A program made the position numbers and the translations under genes. Shown here one piece after another: positions 23,265-34,230 of a stretch of DNA of 64,000 nucleotides. The notes below the pieces were generated by a model. It was not told where the DNA came from. It did not search any database and saw nothing but the letters and a program-made list of their open reading frames with translations. Within the stretch, counting starts at the first letter, position 1, and each line of letters begins with the position of its first letter. The DNA comes from Arcuatula senhousia (Eukaryota > Mollusca > Bivalvia > Mytilida > Mytilidae): positions 61,873,702-61,937,701 of the forward strand of contig OZ020307.1 in NCBI GenBank assembly GCA_963971305.1, written 5' to 3'.

Positions 23265-23445
23265 AGACATATCAAAAATCAAAACACAAGTTTGGTGCAG
23301 GACACCCTAAGTATCATTCATACCAAGTTTCATTAAATTCTGTTCAGTAGTTTCAGAGGAGAAGATTTTTTGAAAAATTGTTAACAGACGACGACGGACG
23401 CCAAGTGATAGTAATACCTTCGATCCAGGTGAGCTAAAAAGCTTT
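23265..23445. repeat. Interspersed repeat ending in CCAGGTGAGCTAA
   Basis: GGTGCAGGACACCCTAAG, TTCATTAAATTCTGTTCAGT and GACGGACGCCAAGTGATAG followed by AGGTGAGCTAA resemble molluscan interspersed repeats that I know from memory. It is related in its ending to the element at 30156-33644. Confidence 0.45.
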
Positions 23446-23814
23446 TTTTTATGTTTGTTAATACCTTGTATATAGGATTTATACAGGCGCGAATTTATGT
23501 GGGCCGACCCGGTGTACGCCCCTCCCCCTAAAACTGACAATTAAAAACACTAAAAAATCAGTTTACCCCTTTCCTAACCTGGACACGATTTGTCCTTTAC
23601 TCATTTGATAAATATCATGATTATATAGGGTGTAAATCCTGTTTTGTGACTCAGTTTTTCATTAATCATAAAATAAAGTTAAAGCACAAAATTCGAATGT
23701 CCCACTGGTCTTTTAATTATGCCACCCCTTTTTGGTGGGGAGACATATTTTTTGTTATGTCCCTATAACAGGTCGAAGATTTTACCTTTTAAGGATAAGT
23801 TTTCGTCAAACTTT

Positions 23815-24325
23815 TAACCAATAGTATTTGAGAGAGTATAAATAAATACGATCACCAACATGTGCTTTTTATGAAATAATTAAATATAACATGACTCGCA
23901 AAACAAATCTTTAAAATGAGCGGTGAACAAATTGGTTGTTGTATTTGTATTAATGTCATATTAAAAATAAACATATTAAAGAAACACTTTTGCACCCAAA
24001 CAGATTTGACAAGTAGGGAGATTTTATGGCCATGTTTACCTTTTTGATTGTCCGTTGACCAATACGCTTAATAAAATAGAAGTCAATAAGTGGAACATAA
24101 CATTACTTTATAAGGAGAATTTACCCATGTTAAACAAAATAACGTTTAAAACCAATAATATTTGGTATTTGCGAAAAATGAGCGAGGAAGTTAAAGAATA
24201 CATGTTTATGTTAGGAACTTTTCTATCAAACCGACGAAAAAGTTTTACCATTTTCCCCCATTTGAAAGGTCAATCTTTTACAATTTTGATTAATTAATAG
24301 GTCAAACGAAATCTAGAAAACCCGG
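23815..24325 (+). repeat. Unclassified repeat D, copy 2 (uninterrupted)
   Basis: Homologous to 12195-12603 plus 13800-13965. It carries the unoccupied target AAGTTAAAGAA at 24188-24198. The open frame at 24055-24297 is not preserved in the other copy. Confidence 0.6.
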
Positions 24326-24424
24326 CCTGTATAACAGTCATAGAGTATATGTCAGCAGCAACTCCTCCGAAACTACTGAACCAAATTCAACGAAACTTGG
24401 TACATGTACAATGTATATATATAT

Positions 24425-24879
24425 CATATGTTGTGTACAAGTTATTATTTTGTATAAGTTATTACTTGAACAAAAATTCTGTACAAGTTATTATTATTAT
24501 TTTGGTTTTTTTAGGGGGGGGGTCAAACATTGCATTCTGTACAAAAATCCATTTCTATGTTATAATGAGATTATCCCCCAATGTTTTCACGAGAAAGAAC
24601 TTGGTATCGCTTCACATTTGCTTATGCCTTAACGGGTTTCAAATGAATACTTAAAGTAACCATTGCAGCTAATTAAATTTTTATCTGCCTGGATAATTCA
24701 CATTGCTAAATGATGTGTTGATTGTAAATATTTCATTTTTCTCTACAACGTCCAGTATCAGAATAACTAATGAGTAGACTACGAGGCCATATTAAGTTTG
24801 CTAGGGACCTCTAAAGTAGGGGGCGCAAAATAAATAATGACTTGTACATGTACAAAATAATAACTTGTACACGACATAT
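24425..24879. repeat. Inverted repeat with about 29-base arms
   Basis: CATATGTTGTGTACAAGTTA at 24425 is matched in inverse near 24860-24879 with one mismatch. It may be a small non-autonomous element, but no target duplication was resolved. Confidence 0.4.
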
Positions 24880-25311
24880 AGAAAGGACACCAAATGGCAT
24901 TGTGCATATTACCGGGAAAACCACCAGCTGTGGGCAGGTAACTGACTATAATTACATTGAAGTGAAATTGTCGTGTATTTTTTTTAAACAAGAGTGTTAT
25001 TGAAAACGCTACCTTCCCCCTCTCCACCTTTTCCCAAGAAAGGGTAAGTCAGTGATGAGCTTTATTGAAATCTTAATATAAATCCATGAAATTTCCGATT
25101 GTTAAATTTAAAATTGTTTAAATTAGATTTGGCTTCCTTGTTTGAACGTTTTGGTTTTGAAGTACTTTAATTTCGTTATCAATAGTTTTGGTTTTTTGAC
25201 CTTTCAATGTTTTGATATGATACTGATGAGAGGTTAATTACTCCTTGAAATATCGATATATAGCATATCCAAATTAACTTTTGGTATTTGTATTATAAAA
25301 TTCATTGATAG

Positions 25312-25602
25312 GTTTTATGGTCTGTCATTGAATCAGCTGTACAGTACGATGTCCGATGATGATTTAGATCAACTCATAAAACCTATCACTGAGGAAAACC
25401 ACCATCTTGGTTACAGATTGATCCAGGCAAGACTTAGAGGAATCGGATACAAGGTGCAAGAGTCAAAAGTGAGAGAGTCTTTATCCAGAATTGATCCATC
25501 AACCGTTGCTCTAAGGTGGTGCGATTCTGTACAAAGAAGACAGTACAGTGTAGCTGGGCCTAACTCGTTATGGCATATAGATGGCAATCATAAACTAATC
25601 AG
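25312..25602 (+). CDS. IS3EU-like transposase, exon 3 (start of integrase core)
   Basis: The acceptor is TTCATTGATAG and the donor ATCAG|GTAATC. It encodes LGYRLIQARLRGIGYKVQES, SRIDPSTVALRW, RRQYSV and finally PNSLWHIDGNHKLIR. From memory these blocks precede and include the first catalytic aspartate (WHIDGNHKL) of a family of eukaryotic integrase-core transposases. The following block (about WRIVIHGGIDG) and the later D and E residues were not found downstream, so the frame is truncated by loss of exons. Confidence 0.75.
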
Positions 25603-27537
25603 GTAATCTTTGCAATAGTCGAGCATTACCCATGTTACCCGACATAAACCACCTACCTGTGGCTAGTATGACAAACTCTATCACATGTTTGTGCTATTTG
25701 AACGCGTCATGTCATTTTTGCAAAAACCCTGCCCCGACCAGCCGGCTCAAACAAAATTACGTCCCTATTTTCCACATTATTGCATACCTGCAGACGACAA
25801 CGCATGTCTTAAGCTAGAGTTGAAGGCTGCTTTCTGTTTTCCATTGTGGTTTCGAAATTTCCGCTGATTATGCGAGCTGTGTCGCGTACACTTATTCGAC
25901 AACTCATTATTTTCTATTGTCCTGTTTTTCACCTGGGGCACACATCCCAGTAGATTTGTGGGCAAAGCGGCCTGTGCGCTATTTAGTGGACTTTAACTGA
26001 CTATATCTTAGCGCTGCTGCGGGCTTATAGACTGCAGCTGGAGACATGTTAAGCAAGAAGAAACGAAAAGCTTCATACACAAAGAGATTCTTATACCGTC
26101 TATGCAAATGGCAGTACAATTTAAAAAAAAGTAAGAATATGGAATTCAATATGTGCCAGAAAGACACGATCCACATATTGACATTCTTTTATACATGATC
26201 AAATTTAAAACCTAAATTTCACTGCGTGTTAAGCGCTTCTCTGGATTAACCTTCATCAGACGCGCTAGAGGTAGAAACTTGGAAGACCGGTAGGTTTTTG
26301 GATTTGGAAAAACTAAACCTTTCAGTCAAAAACATAAAAACATAACAGCAATGACTAAACAAGATACATTTATCTACTTTATTATAGATAGCCCAAAGTT
26401 TGAGATTAGAAAGTAAAAAAACTGAATTTACAAATCTGGAAATATGAAAACAGTGTTTTTCAAACGCATATTCCAGTACTCGAATAATATAAGAGCATGC
26501 AACTAAAGCACGGGGAAGCTTTCTGCGACCTAAAGCCAAACTATGAAATAAATTTTATAAAGAAAGAATATCGAATATGTTGTAATAGATATGGTCGAGT
26601 CTCTGTGTTATAGGGAGATTTTTTTTCAAGTGGTTTCAGAATAAAATACCAAAACGGGTACAATGTATGAAAAAAAAAACATATTTGTCCTTTATTTTTT
26701 TTTTTAATTAACCAATAGGACCAAGTTATGTTTTTTCTCAACTCATATTTTTAACATGTAAGAGTTTGGAAGGTAAAATAAAATCTCAGCCATTAGTTTT
26801 ATTGCACCTATAGTCGAGAATAATAAAAGTATGTTGCATATAAGCCATAAAGTGGTCCGTTGCCAGAAAATATGAAGATCAGAAAAGGGCCATTGCCAGT
26901 GATTTTCTAAAAACCTTATTTTGAGTTATTTTTTAATTTATAACCATTCAAAACATGTTGGTATCTTTCATTTCACCAAAGGTTTTAAAACATTGATATT
27001 TTTTCATTTCAGGTATTATAGGCATTCTATATTCTCTTATCAGTATATACAACAGTCAAACTTTTTTCATCATAGAAGTTTTATTCAAAAAATGATTTTT
27101 TAGCCAATCACACAAATCAATTGGATATTCTCTAAGCCCAATAATTCTTAATATGCTATATTTTTCTTGGTTTTTTTCTTCCGAGTCAATGGCACTATAT
27201 ATATTTGACCTGAAATACGCCGTTGCACGATCATATTAAAGTTACCGTTTCTCCTGAAAGGGTCTGTAACGACTTGTCACAGTGTACATTTCGAATCCGA
27301 TTGGGTAAAACATGATTTGGAATCTTCAAAGCATGATTGTAAAACATTTTTTTAGATTCAAGAAAAAGAAACGCACCCCAGGAAGAAGAAGAACCTGAAA
27401 AAGGACCTGAAAAGAAAAAAAAATCTTGAAGAAGTTTTCAAGTTCGGCATTTTTTTTTCCATTTCTGAATGGATTTTCTTCAAATCAAAAGATAAGAAAA
27501 ACTCGAGTAAGATTGATTTTTTAACGAAGTAAACGAT
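25603..27537. other. Transposon interior without recognisable exons
   Basis: I searched for the rest of the integrase core and did not see it. AT-rich, with a few short frames lacking domains. Confidence 0.3.
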
Positions 27538-28250
27538 ATTGAGATGTGGAATAAGTGTACGCGATACAAAAAACACAAACAAACAGCAATTAAAAAATCA
27601 CAACGGAAAACTGCAAGAAGTCTTCAACATGACCAGAGGTCACTTCTTGCCGTTCTGCTTTGGCCCAAGACTTATAATACAATACAAAAGTATCAAACCA
27701 ATCCATAAACCATCAACGAAAGAACCAATTCTTTAACGGTTAACACAGAATGACAATGACAAACAAAGGCTTTGGCAAAGTATCCTGGCTTAGGAAAGGC
27801 ACATATAAAATGTGGCGTGGTTAAACTTGTTTTTTTGTATCCAACTTCCCCCTAGCTATTGATAAGCTTGCACAAAGCATACATATAAAACACACTGTAA
27901 AACTCAATCGACAAAAGTTCAATTCAACAAGAGAGAACACTGTACGAAAACAACAAGACGTGGAGGAACTCTTGAGAACACTCGAAGTTACTGACAACTA
28001 GCTAAGAAACATTTATCGATTGACGTAAAAGAATCAAATACATCAATTCTAAATCCGACACCCCTCGTCAAAACAATGAATGAGTTAACACCACACGGAA
28101 CCGATATATTTGATCGCTGTGGTGCGTGTCTTTTTTTTGCCGTAACCGGCAAACATACATATGTATACACGCCTTTCTCATAATATCGCGTCTCTATTAA
28201 AACGAAAATAATGTTGTCTACCAAGAGTTTCCATGCCGTCCACTTTCTGG
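27538..28250 (-). mobile_element. PLE-C 3' tail copy nested in the IS3EU-like transposon
   Basis: GATGTGGAATAAGTGTACGCG, TGGCTTAGGAAAGGCACATAT and GAACACTCGAAGTTACTGACA correspond in order to 44905-45480. Confidence 0.65.
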
Positions 28251-28277
28251 AATATCAATTGTGATAAACTATAGCAA

Positions 28278-28349
28278 GGGACCCGAGGTTAGTTTTTGAG
28301 TATACAAGTATATATTATCTCTCTATACCTAAAAAATAACCTCGGTCCC
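28278..28349. repeat. Short hairpin GGGACC(C)GAGGTTA / TAACCTCGGTCCC
   Basis: Arms of about 19 bases with one mismatch surround a loop of about 33 AT-rich bases. Confidence 0.6.
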
Positions 28350-28874
28350 CTGTGTGATAAACTTCGTGAAGAGATTTTCGAGCACCTGTAGCCTGTAGGA
28401 AATAGAAAAGCACAATCGACCATTGGAGTTGATACTATAAAAACATATATCCAGTCCTCGCCAGTTGAGCTGTTGAGACATGGGGTGTACCTGGATCGGC
28501 GAGGTTATTCCTGTCCTGTTACGAACTTCGATCATCGCCATCGTGCAACACCGGTCTGATAGATTAACCTACCTGGCCCTGAAAAAGCGCCGTTGTTAGC
28601 GTAAAACCATTAACAAGAAATCTTATGTATCCTTCTCCTTCCTTCAACACTAGCCGGGCCACTACGCACTTATACCACCAGGTGCCGTCGCTGCAGAGGC
28701 TTCCAGCCTATAGTTACGACGATAAACTTCCACAGACAGATAACCGAGTGATACATCCTCGTATAGGTTAAATCTACGGTGTGTAACATAGTACATGATG
28801 TATGGTGGGAGAAGTTCGGTAAAGTGGCGTAGTTCAGATGATTTGATGTCATTTTTGACAACGAATACAGTCAC
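28329..28874 (-). other. Less AT-rich stretch with two minus-strand open frames, unidentified
   Basis: Frames at 28662-28874 and 28329-28541 (about 70 residues each) lie in DNA with a visibly higher GC content than its surroundings. They could be exons of an accessory gene of the transposon or of a captured fragment. I recognise no domain. Confidence 0.2.
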
Positions 28875-29162
28875 TCAAAGCATTTATTTTATATATACGT
28901 CTATGCAATGTGACAACTCTTTTTTCCACATGACATGACATCCAATGGACAGGTAAACCCAAGATTTTGTCCAGTATATTCTGTCCAGTATAGTTTCAAA
29001 GTAGAATACCTAAGGGGTCGAGGTTAATATGGGACAAAAGACTTGGCCGGCTTGTGATTTGTAAGGCTTAATTCGATTGGTTGGTTTGATGTAATTTAGC
29101 ATATACGATTTGATAATTTTGTACATGCAGAATTCGATTAAAAGAAATTACTATATACAAAA

Positions 29163-29452
29163 TCTTTTTCTTGTATACTTATTTTGTCTTCCTTTACCGG
29201 ATTTGACACACTGAATTGTAAATTGGCAGCGCGGCGGGTGTGCTATAGCAGGCAGGAACTGCTTACTCTTCCGGAGCACCCGAGTTCACTCTTGTTACGA
29301 CTTGAGTTCGCGTTGTTGATTTCTGTTCGGTTGTTTTTATGTTTTGTGTTTCCTTGTGCTGTTCTTGTTCATGTTTACCGGTTTTGTCGTTGCCTTTTCG
29401 GACTTTTGACACTCGAATGCCCCTTTGGTGCCTCTGCTTATTACTTGATTTA
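29163..29452 (+). mobile_element. PLE-B 3' tail copy nested in the IS3EU-like transposon
   Basis: Contains the complete tail from TTCCTTTACCGGATTTGACA through GTGTGCTATAGCAGGCAGG to GACTTTTGACACTCGAATG. It interrupts the right subterminal repeats. Confidence 0.7.
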
Positions 29453-29576
29453 ATTAAAGTATATACCAAAACGATTTAAGTATATACATAAATCAATTAT
29501 GTTTATACGTAAATCATTTTAGTATATACTTAAATCATTTTAGTATATACTTAAATCATTTTAGTTAATACTTAAA

Positions 29577-29607
29577 TACTTACTTTTGACCCTGATACCG
29601 CGCCATA
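29577..29607. repeat. Right TIR of the IS3EU-like transposon
   Basis: Exact inverse of 21761-21791. Confidence 0.9.
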
Positions 29608-30045
29608 CGTCTGACACAAAAATTGGTAACATAATGTTATGTTGCCCATCGGTTGCTGTCTTCATTCAAGAAATTTTAGGAAAGACATCATGCACTTATA
29701 GACAAATATTGGATTTCAATCTCTCAGTTGAGTGCAGATATTGGTTTGACAATTGTCAAAGGGTTTTGTTTTTTCTTACTTTTCCGGATTTCACACACTG
29801 AATAACCAATTGGCATCTCGATGGATGTGCTATAGCAATGCAAGCAGGAAATGCTTAATCTTACGAAGCACCCGAGTCCATTTTCGATACTACTTGAGTT
29901 TTCGTATTTGATTTCTGTTCAGTTGATTTTGTGTTTCTTTTTATTTTGTATTTGTTCGTGTTGTTGTCGTTCATTATTATGGTTTTGTGTTTGCCCTTTC
30001 AGACTTTTGACACTCGAATGCTCCATTGGTGCTTTTTCGCTTCTT
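29608..30045 (+). pseudogene. PLE-B, right half of the split copy (RT end and 3' tail)
   Basis: Continues the frame broken at 21760. Remnants readable in the RT frame include CYVAHRLLSSFKKF, ERHHALIDKYW and ISQLSADIGLT, with stops and frameshifts. The PLE-B tail follows to about 30045. Confidence 0.7.
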
Positions 30046-30155
30046 AAGTTATATATGTATCAGTCAGAATAAATCAAATGGAAAAAAATTGCGCTAACAA
30101 ATATTGTAGGTTCGAAAAGGCCAAAGCATGGAATGCTGACTGTTTGTATATTATT

Positions 30156-33100
30156 AGCTCACCTGACCCGAACTTTGTACACTTGATCTTTAGGATGTCT
30201 TCTACCAAGTTTGTGAATTATATACAGGTCGACCGACCAACATGGCCGCCGTTGCTAAAAATACAACAGGGGGGTCAGACCATTGTTTTTGGCTTATAAC
30301 TCGAAAAGTATAAGAGATAGAAAAAATCCAAAGCAACCTACCATGTTCAGCATCAAAAGCTCTACAAATCTCTTCATTGAGTCGAAGTTGTAAAATGACT
30401 CCTTATAGGAGTTATTGCCCTTTAATCATCAAAATTGACCATTTTAGCAGTTTTTGGACTATGTCTTGAAAACCGTTAGAGCTAGAGGAAAAGTTAGTAT
30501 TGCATAATTGTTAGGCTCATTGAGATCTACAAAAATGATTTCAGGGTCAAAATTGTCAGATCAGCCGTTTAAGAGTTATTCCCCTTTAACTGTTTTTTCC
30601 ATTAATTTTAACTGATTTTCAAAAATCTTCTTCTCTGAAACCACTGAAGGGATTGCATTGATACTTGGTATACTTGATCTTTAGGATGTCCTCTACCAAG
30701 TTTGTGAATTATATACACGTCCACCAACCAACATGGCCGCCGTTGCTAAAAATAGAACAGGGGGGTCAGACCATTGTTTTTGGCTTATAACTCGAAAAGT
30801 ATAAGAGATAGAAAAAATCCGAAGCAACCTACCATGTTCAGCATCAAAAGCTCTACAAATCTCTTCATTGAGTCGAAGTTGTAAAACGACTCCTTATAGG
30901 ATTTATTGCCCTTTAATCATCAAAATTGACCATTTTAGCAGTTTTTGGACTATATCTTGAAAACCGTTAGAGCTAGAGGAAAAGTTAGTATTGCATAATT
31001 GTTAGGCTCATTGAGATCTACAAAAATGAATTCAGGGTCAAAATTGTCAGATCAGCCGTTTAAGAGTTATTCCCCTTTAACTGTTTTTTTCCATTAATTT
31101 TAGCTGATTTTCAAAAATCTTCTTCTCTGAAACCACTGAAGGGATTGCATTGATACTTGGTATATTTGATCGTTAGGATGTCCTCTAATAAGTTTGTGAA
31201 TTATATACACGTCCACCAACCAACATGGCCGCCGTTGCTAAAAATATAACAGGGGTGTCAGACCATTGTTTTTGGCTTATAACTCGAAAAGTATAAGAGA
31301 TAGAGAAAATCCGAAGGAACCAATCATGTTCAGCATCAAAAGCTCTACAAATCTCTCCATTGAGTCGAAGTTGTGAAACGACCCCTTATAGAAGTTATTG
31401 CCCTTAAATCATTAAAATTGATCATTTAACAGTTTTTGGACTATATCTTGAAAACCGTTAGAGCTAGAGGAAAAGTTAGTATTGCATAATTGTTAGGCTC
31501 ATTGAGATCTACAAAAATGAATTCAGGGTCAAAATTGTCAGATCAGCTGTTTAAGAGTTATTCCCCTTTAACTGTTTTTTTCCATTAATTTTTACTGATT
31601 TTCAAAAATCTTCTTCTCTGAAATTACTGAAGGGATTGCATTGATACTTGGTATACTTGATCTTTAAGATGTCTTCTACCAAGTTTGTGAATAATATACA
31701 CGTCCACTAACCGACATGGCCGCCGTTGCTAAAAATAGAACAGGGGGGTCAGACCATTGTTTTTGGCTTATAACTCGAAAAGTATAAGAGATAGAAAAAA
31801 TCCGAAGCAACCTACCATGTTCAGCATCAAAAGCTCTACAAATCTCTTCATTGAGTCGAAGTTGTAAAACGACTCCTTATAGGAGTTATTGCCCTTTAAT
31901 CATCAAAATTGACCATTTTAGCAGTTTTTGGACTATATCTTGAAAACCGTTAGAGCTAGAGGAAAAGTTAGTATTGCATAATTGTTAGGCTCATTGAGAT
32001 CTACAAAAATGATTCAGGGTCAAAATTGTCAGATCAGGCGTTTAAGAGTTATTCCCCTTTAACTGTTTTTTCCATTAATTTTAGCTGATTTTCAAAAATC
32101 TTCTTCTCTGAAACCACTGAAGGGATTGCCAAGTTTGTGTATCTGTTTTTCATTAATGTTAATTCATTTTCAAAAACCTTCTTCTCTGAAACCACTAAAG
32201 GGATTGCATTGATACTTGGTATACTTGATCTTTAGGATGTCCTCTACAAAGTTTGTGAATTATATACATGTCGACTAACCAACATGGCCGCCGTTGCTAA
32301 AAATAGAACAGGGGTGTCAGACCATTGTTTTTGGCTTATAACTCGAAAAGTATAAGAGATAGAGAAAATCCGAAGGAACCAATCATGTTCAGCATCAAAA
32401 GCTCTACAAATCTCTCCATTGAGTCGAAGTTGTGAAACGACCCCTTATAGAAGTTATTGCCCTTAAATCATTAAAATTGATCATTTAACAGTTTTTGGAC
32501 TATATCTTGAAAACCGTTAGAGCTAGAGGAAAAGTTAGTATTGCATAATTGTTAGGCTCATTGAGATCTACAAAAATGAATTCAGGGTCAAAATTGTCAG
32601 ATCAGCCGTTTAAGAGTTATTCCCCTTTAACTGTTTTTTTTCCATTAATTTTAACTGATTTTCAAAAATCTTCTTCTCTGAAATTACTGAAGGGATTGCA
32701 TTGATACTTGGTATACTTGATCTTTAGGATGTCTTCTACCAAGTTTGTGAATAATATACACGTCCACTAACCGACATGGCCGCCGTTGCTAAAAATAGAA
32801 CAGGGGGGTCAGACCATTGTTTTTGGCTTATAACTCGAAAAGTATAAGAGATAGAAAAAATCCGAAGCAACCTACCATGTTCAGCATCAAAAGCTCTACA
32901 AATCTCTTCATTGAGTCGAAGTTGTAAAACGACTCCTTATAGGAGTTATTGCCCTTTAATCATCAAAATTGACCATTTTAGCAGTTTTTGGACTATATCT
33001 TGAAAACCGTTAGAGCTAGAGGAAAAGCTAGTATTGCATAATTGTTAGGCTCATTGAGATCTACAAAAATGATTCAGGGTTAAAATTGTCAGATCAGGCG

Positions 33101-33644
33101 TTTAAGAGTTATTCCCCTTTAACTGTTTTTTTCCATTAATTTTAGCTGATTTTCAAAAATCTTCTTCTCTGAAACCACTGAAGGGATTGCCAAGTTTGTG
33201 TATCTCTTTTTCATTAATGTTAATTCATTTTCAAAAACCTTCTTCTCTGAAACCACTGAAGGGATTGCATTGATACTTGATATACTTGATCTTTAGGATG
33301 TCTTCTACAAAGTTTGTGATTTATATACATGTCGACCAACCAACATGGCCGCTGTTGCTAAAAATAGAACAGGGTGTCAGACCATTGTTTTTGGCTTATA
33401 ACTCGAAAAGTATAAGAGATAGAGAAAATCCGAAGCAACTTTTCTTATTCAGCATCAAAAGGTCCTTACAGGAGTTATTGCCCTTGAACTGTTTTTTCTA
33501 TTAATTTAAACTGATTTTCAAAATCTTCTCTGAAACCACTTAAGGGATTGTTTTTCAACTTTGTATACTTGAAAGTTTGTGAAATTTATTCAAACTTTGG
33601 CATAAGAGATCAGGTGAGCGATTCAGGCTCCTGGGAGCCTCTAG
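30156..33644. repeat. 492-bp tandem repeat array with 1,060-bp higher-order unit
   Basis: The ACTTGATCTTTAGGATGTC-type anchor recurs at about 30181, 30672, 31164, 31655, 32223, 32715 and 33284. Spacings are 491, 492, 491, 568, 492 and 569. The longer steps contain an extra partial copy of about 76 bp. Units 3+4 and 5+6 are near-identical dimers. The ends carry AGCTCACCTGA (30156) and TCAGGTGAGCG (33610), an inverted pair known from mollusc interspersed repeats. Non-coding. Confidence 0.88.
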
Positions 33645-34230
33645 TTTGCAATTTCTGTCAATGGAATATTGCCAATATTTCTACGATCTATAAAGCATTA
33701 CATCGTGTTACGGAGCATAAAAATTTGATAAACAGTATTTTGTCATTTAATTTTAAAGATATGCAGTCTTTTAAACGTATATGGAGCTATTGCAAATTAT
33801 TTCAAATGAGTAAGATTGAAATTTGCATGTCTTTAAATGAAGTTGGCTATATAATTCATTCATAATGCTTGAATTATAATTCTAATCAAGATAGTATTGA
33901 GATTCGTTTATATAATGACGTTGACAATTTATTTATATCTACACGTAATCATAATACCATATAAATTTGGTATTTTGAAGGGAGTGTCGTCTATGTGTTA
34001 CATAATACTTATCGTTCAAAACGCATTTTACATGGGTTTGAATAATAAGATCAACGGAAATACCCTAATTTCTCCAGTATAAGCCATGTCCATAAAGTCG
34101 TACAAGTACACTTATACGAGTATATCAATATTTAAATTAGCTTGATGCAGATGGGGTGTCTGAAAATTTATCCATAGTATTTTCATAAATGATGGACACA
34201 GTTAATACTAAAATGGTACTTTAAATCTCA
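33645..34230. other. Short open frame, no gene identified
   Basis: The downstream part of a plus-strand frame ending at 33865 reads NISTIYKALHRVTEHKNL and onward and has protein-like composition, but no family is recognised. It starts inside the tandem array, so the annotated ATG is meaningless. It may be a transposon fragment. Confidence 0.25.

Larger units (their letters stand above)
21761..29607 (+). mobile_element. 7.85-kb DNA transposon, IS3EU-like, with 31-bp TIRs and 6-bp target duplication
   Basis: The termini TATGGCGCGGTATCAGGGTC (21761) and their exact reverse complement ending at 29607 are identical for 31 bases. CGTCTG flanks both ends (21755-21760 and 29608-29613), and removing the element restores a PLE-B reading frame. 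Both subterminal zones carry AT-rich TATATAC motifs. Inside are three in-phase transposase exons (22058-22308, 22785-22955, 25312-25602) with a helix-turn-helix region and the first part of an integrase-type catalytic core. Known, from memory: IS3EU transposons make 6-bp duplications and have TAY termini; these ends fit. The rest of the catalytic core was not found, and the interior contains PLE fragments, so the copy is probably inactive. Confidence 0.85.

Noticed and set aside
26215..26275. Minus-strand CTGATGAAGGTTAATCC resembling a hammerhead core
   Set aside because: Stem II is not canonical and there is no GAAA box with a cleavage triplet, so I do not call it a ribozyme.
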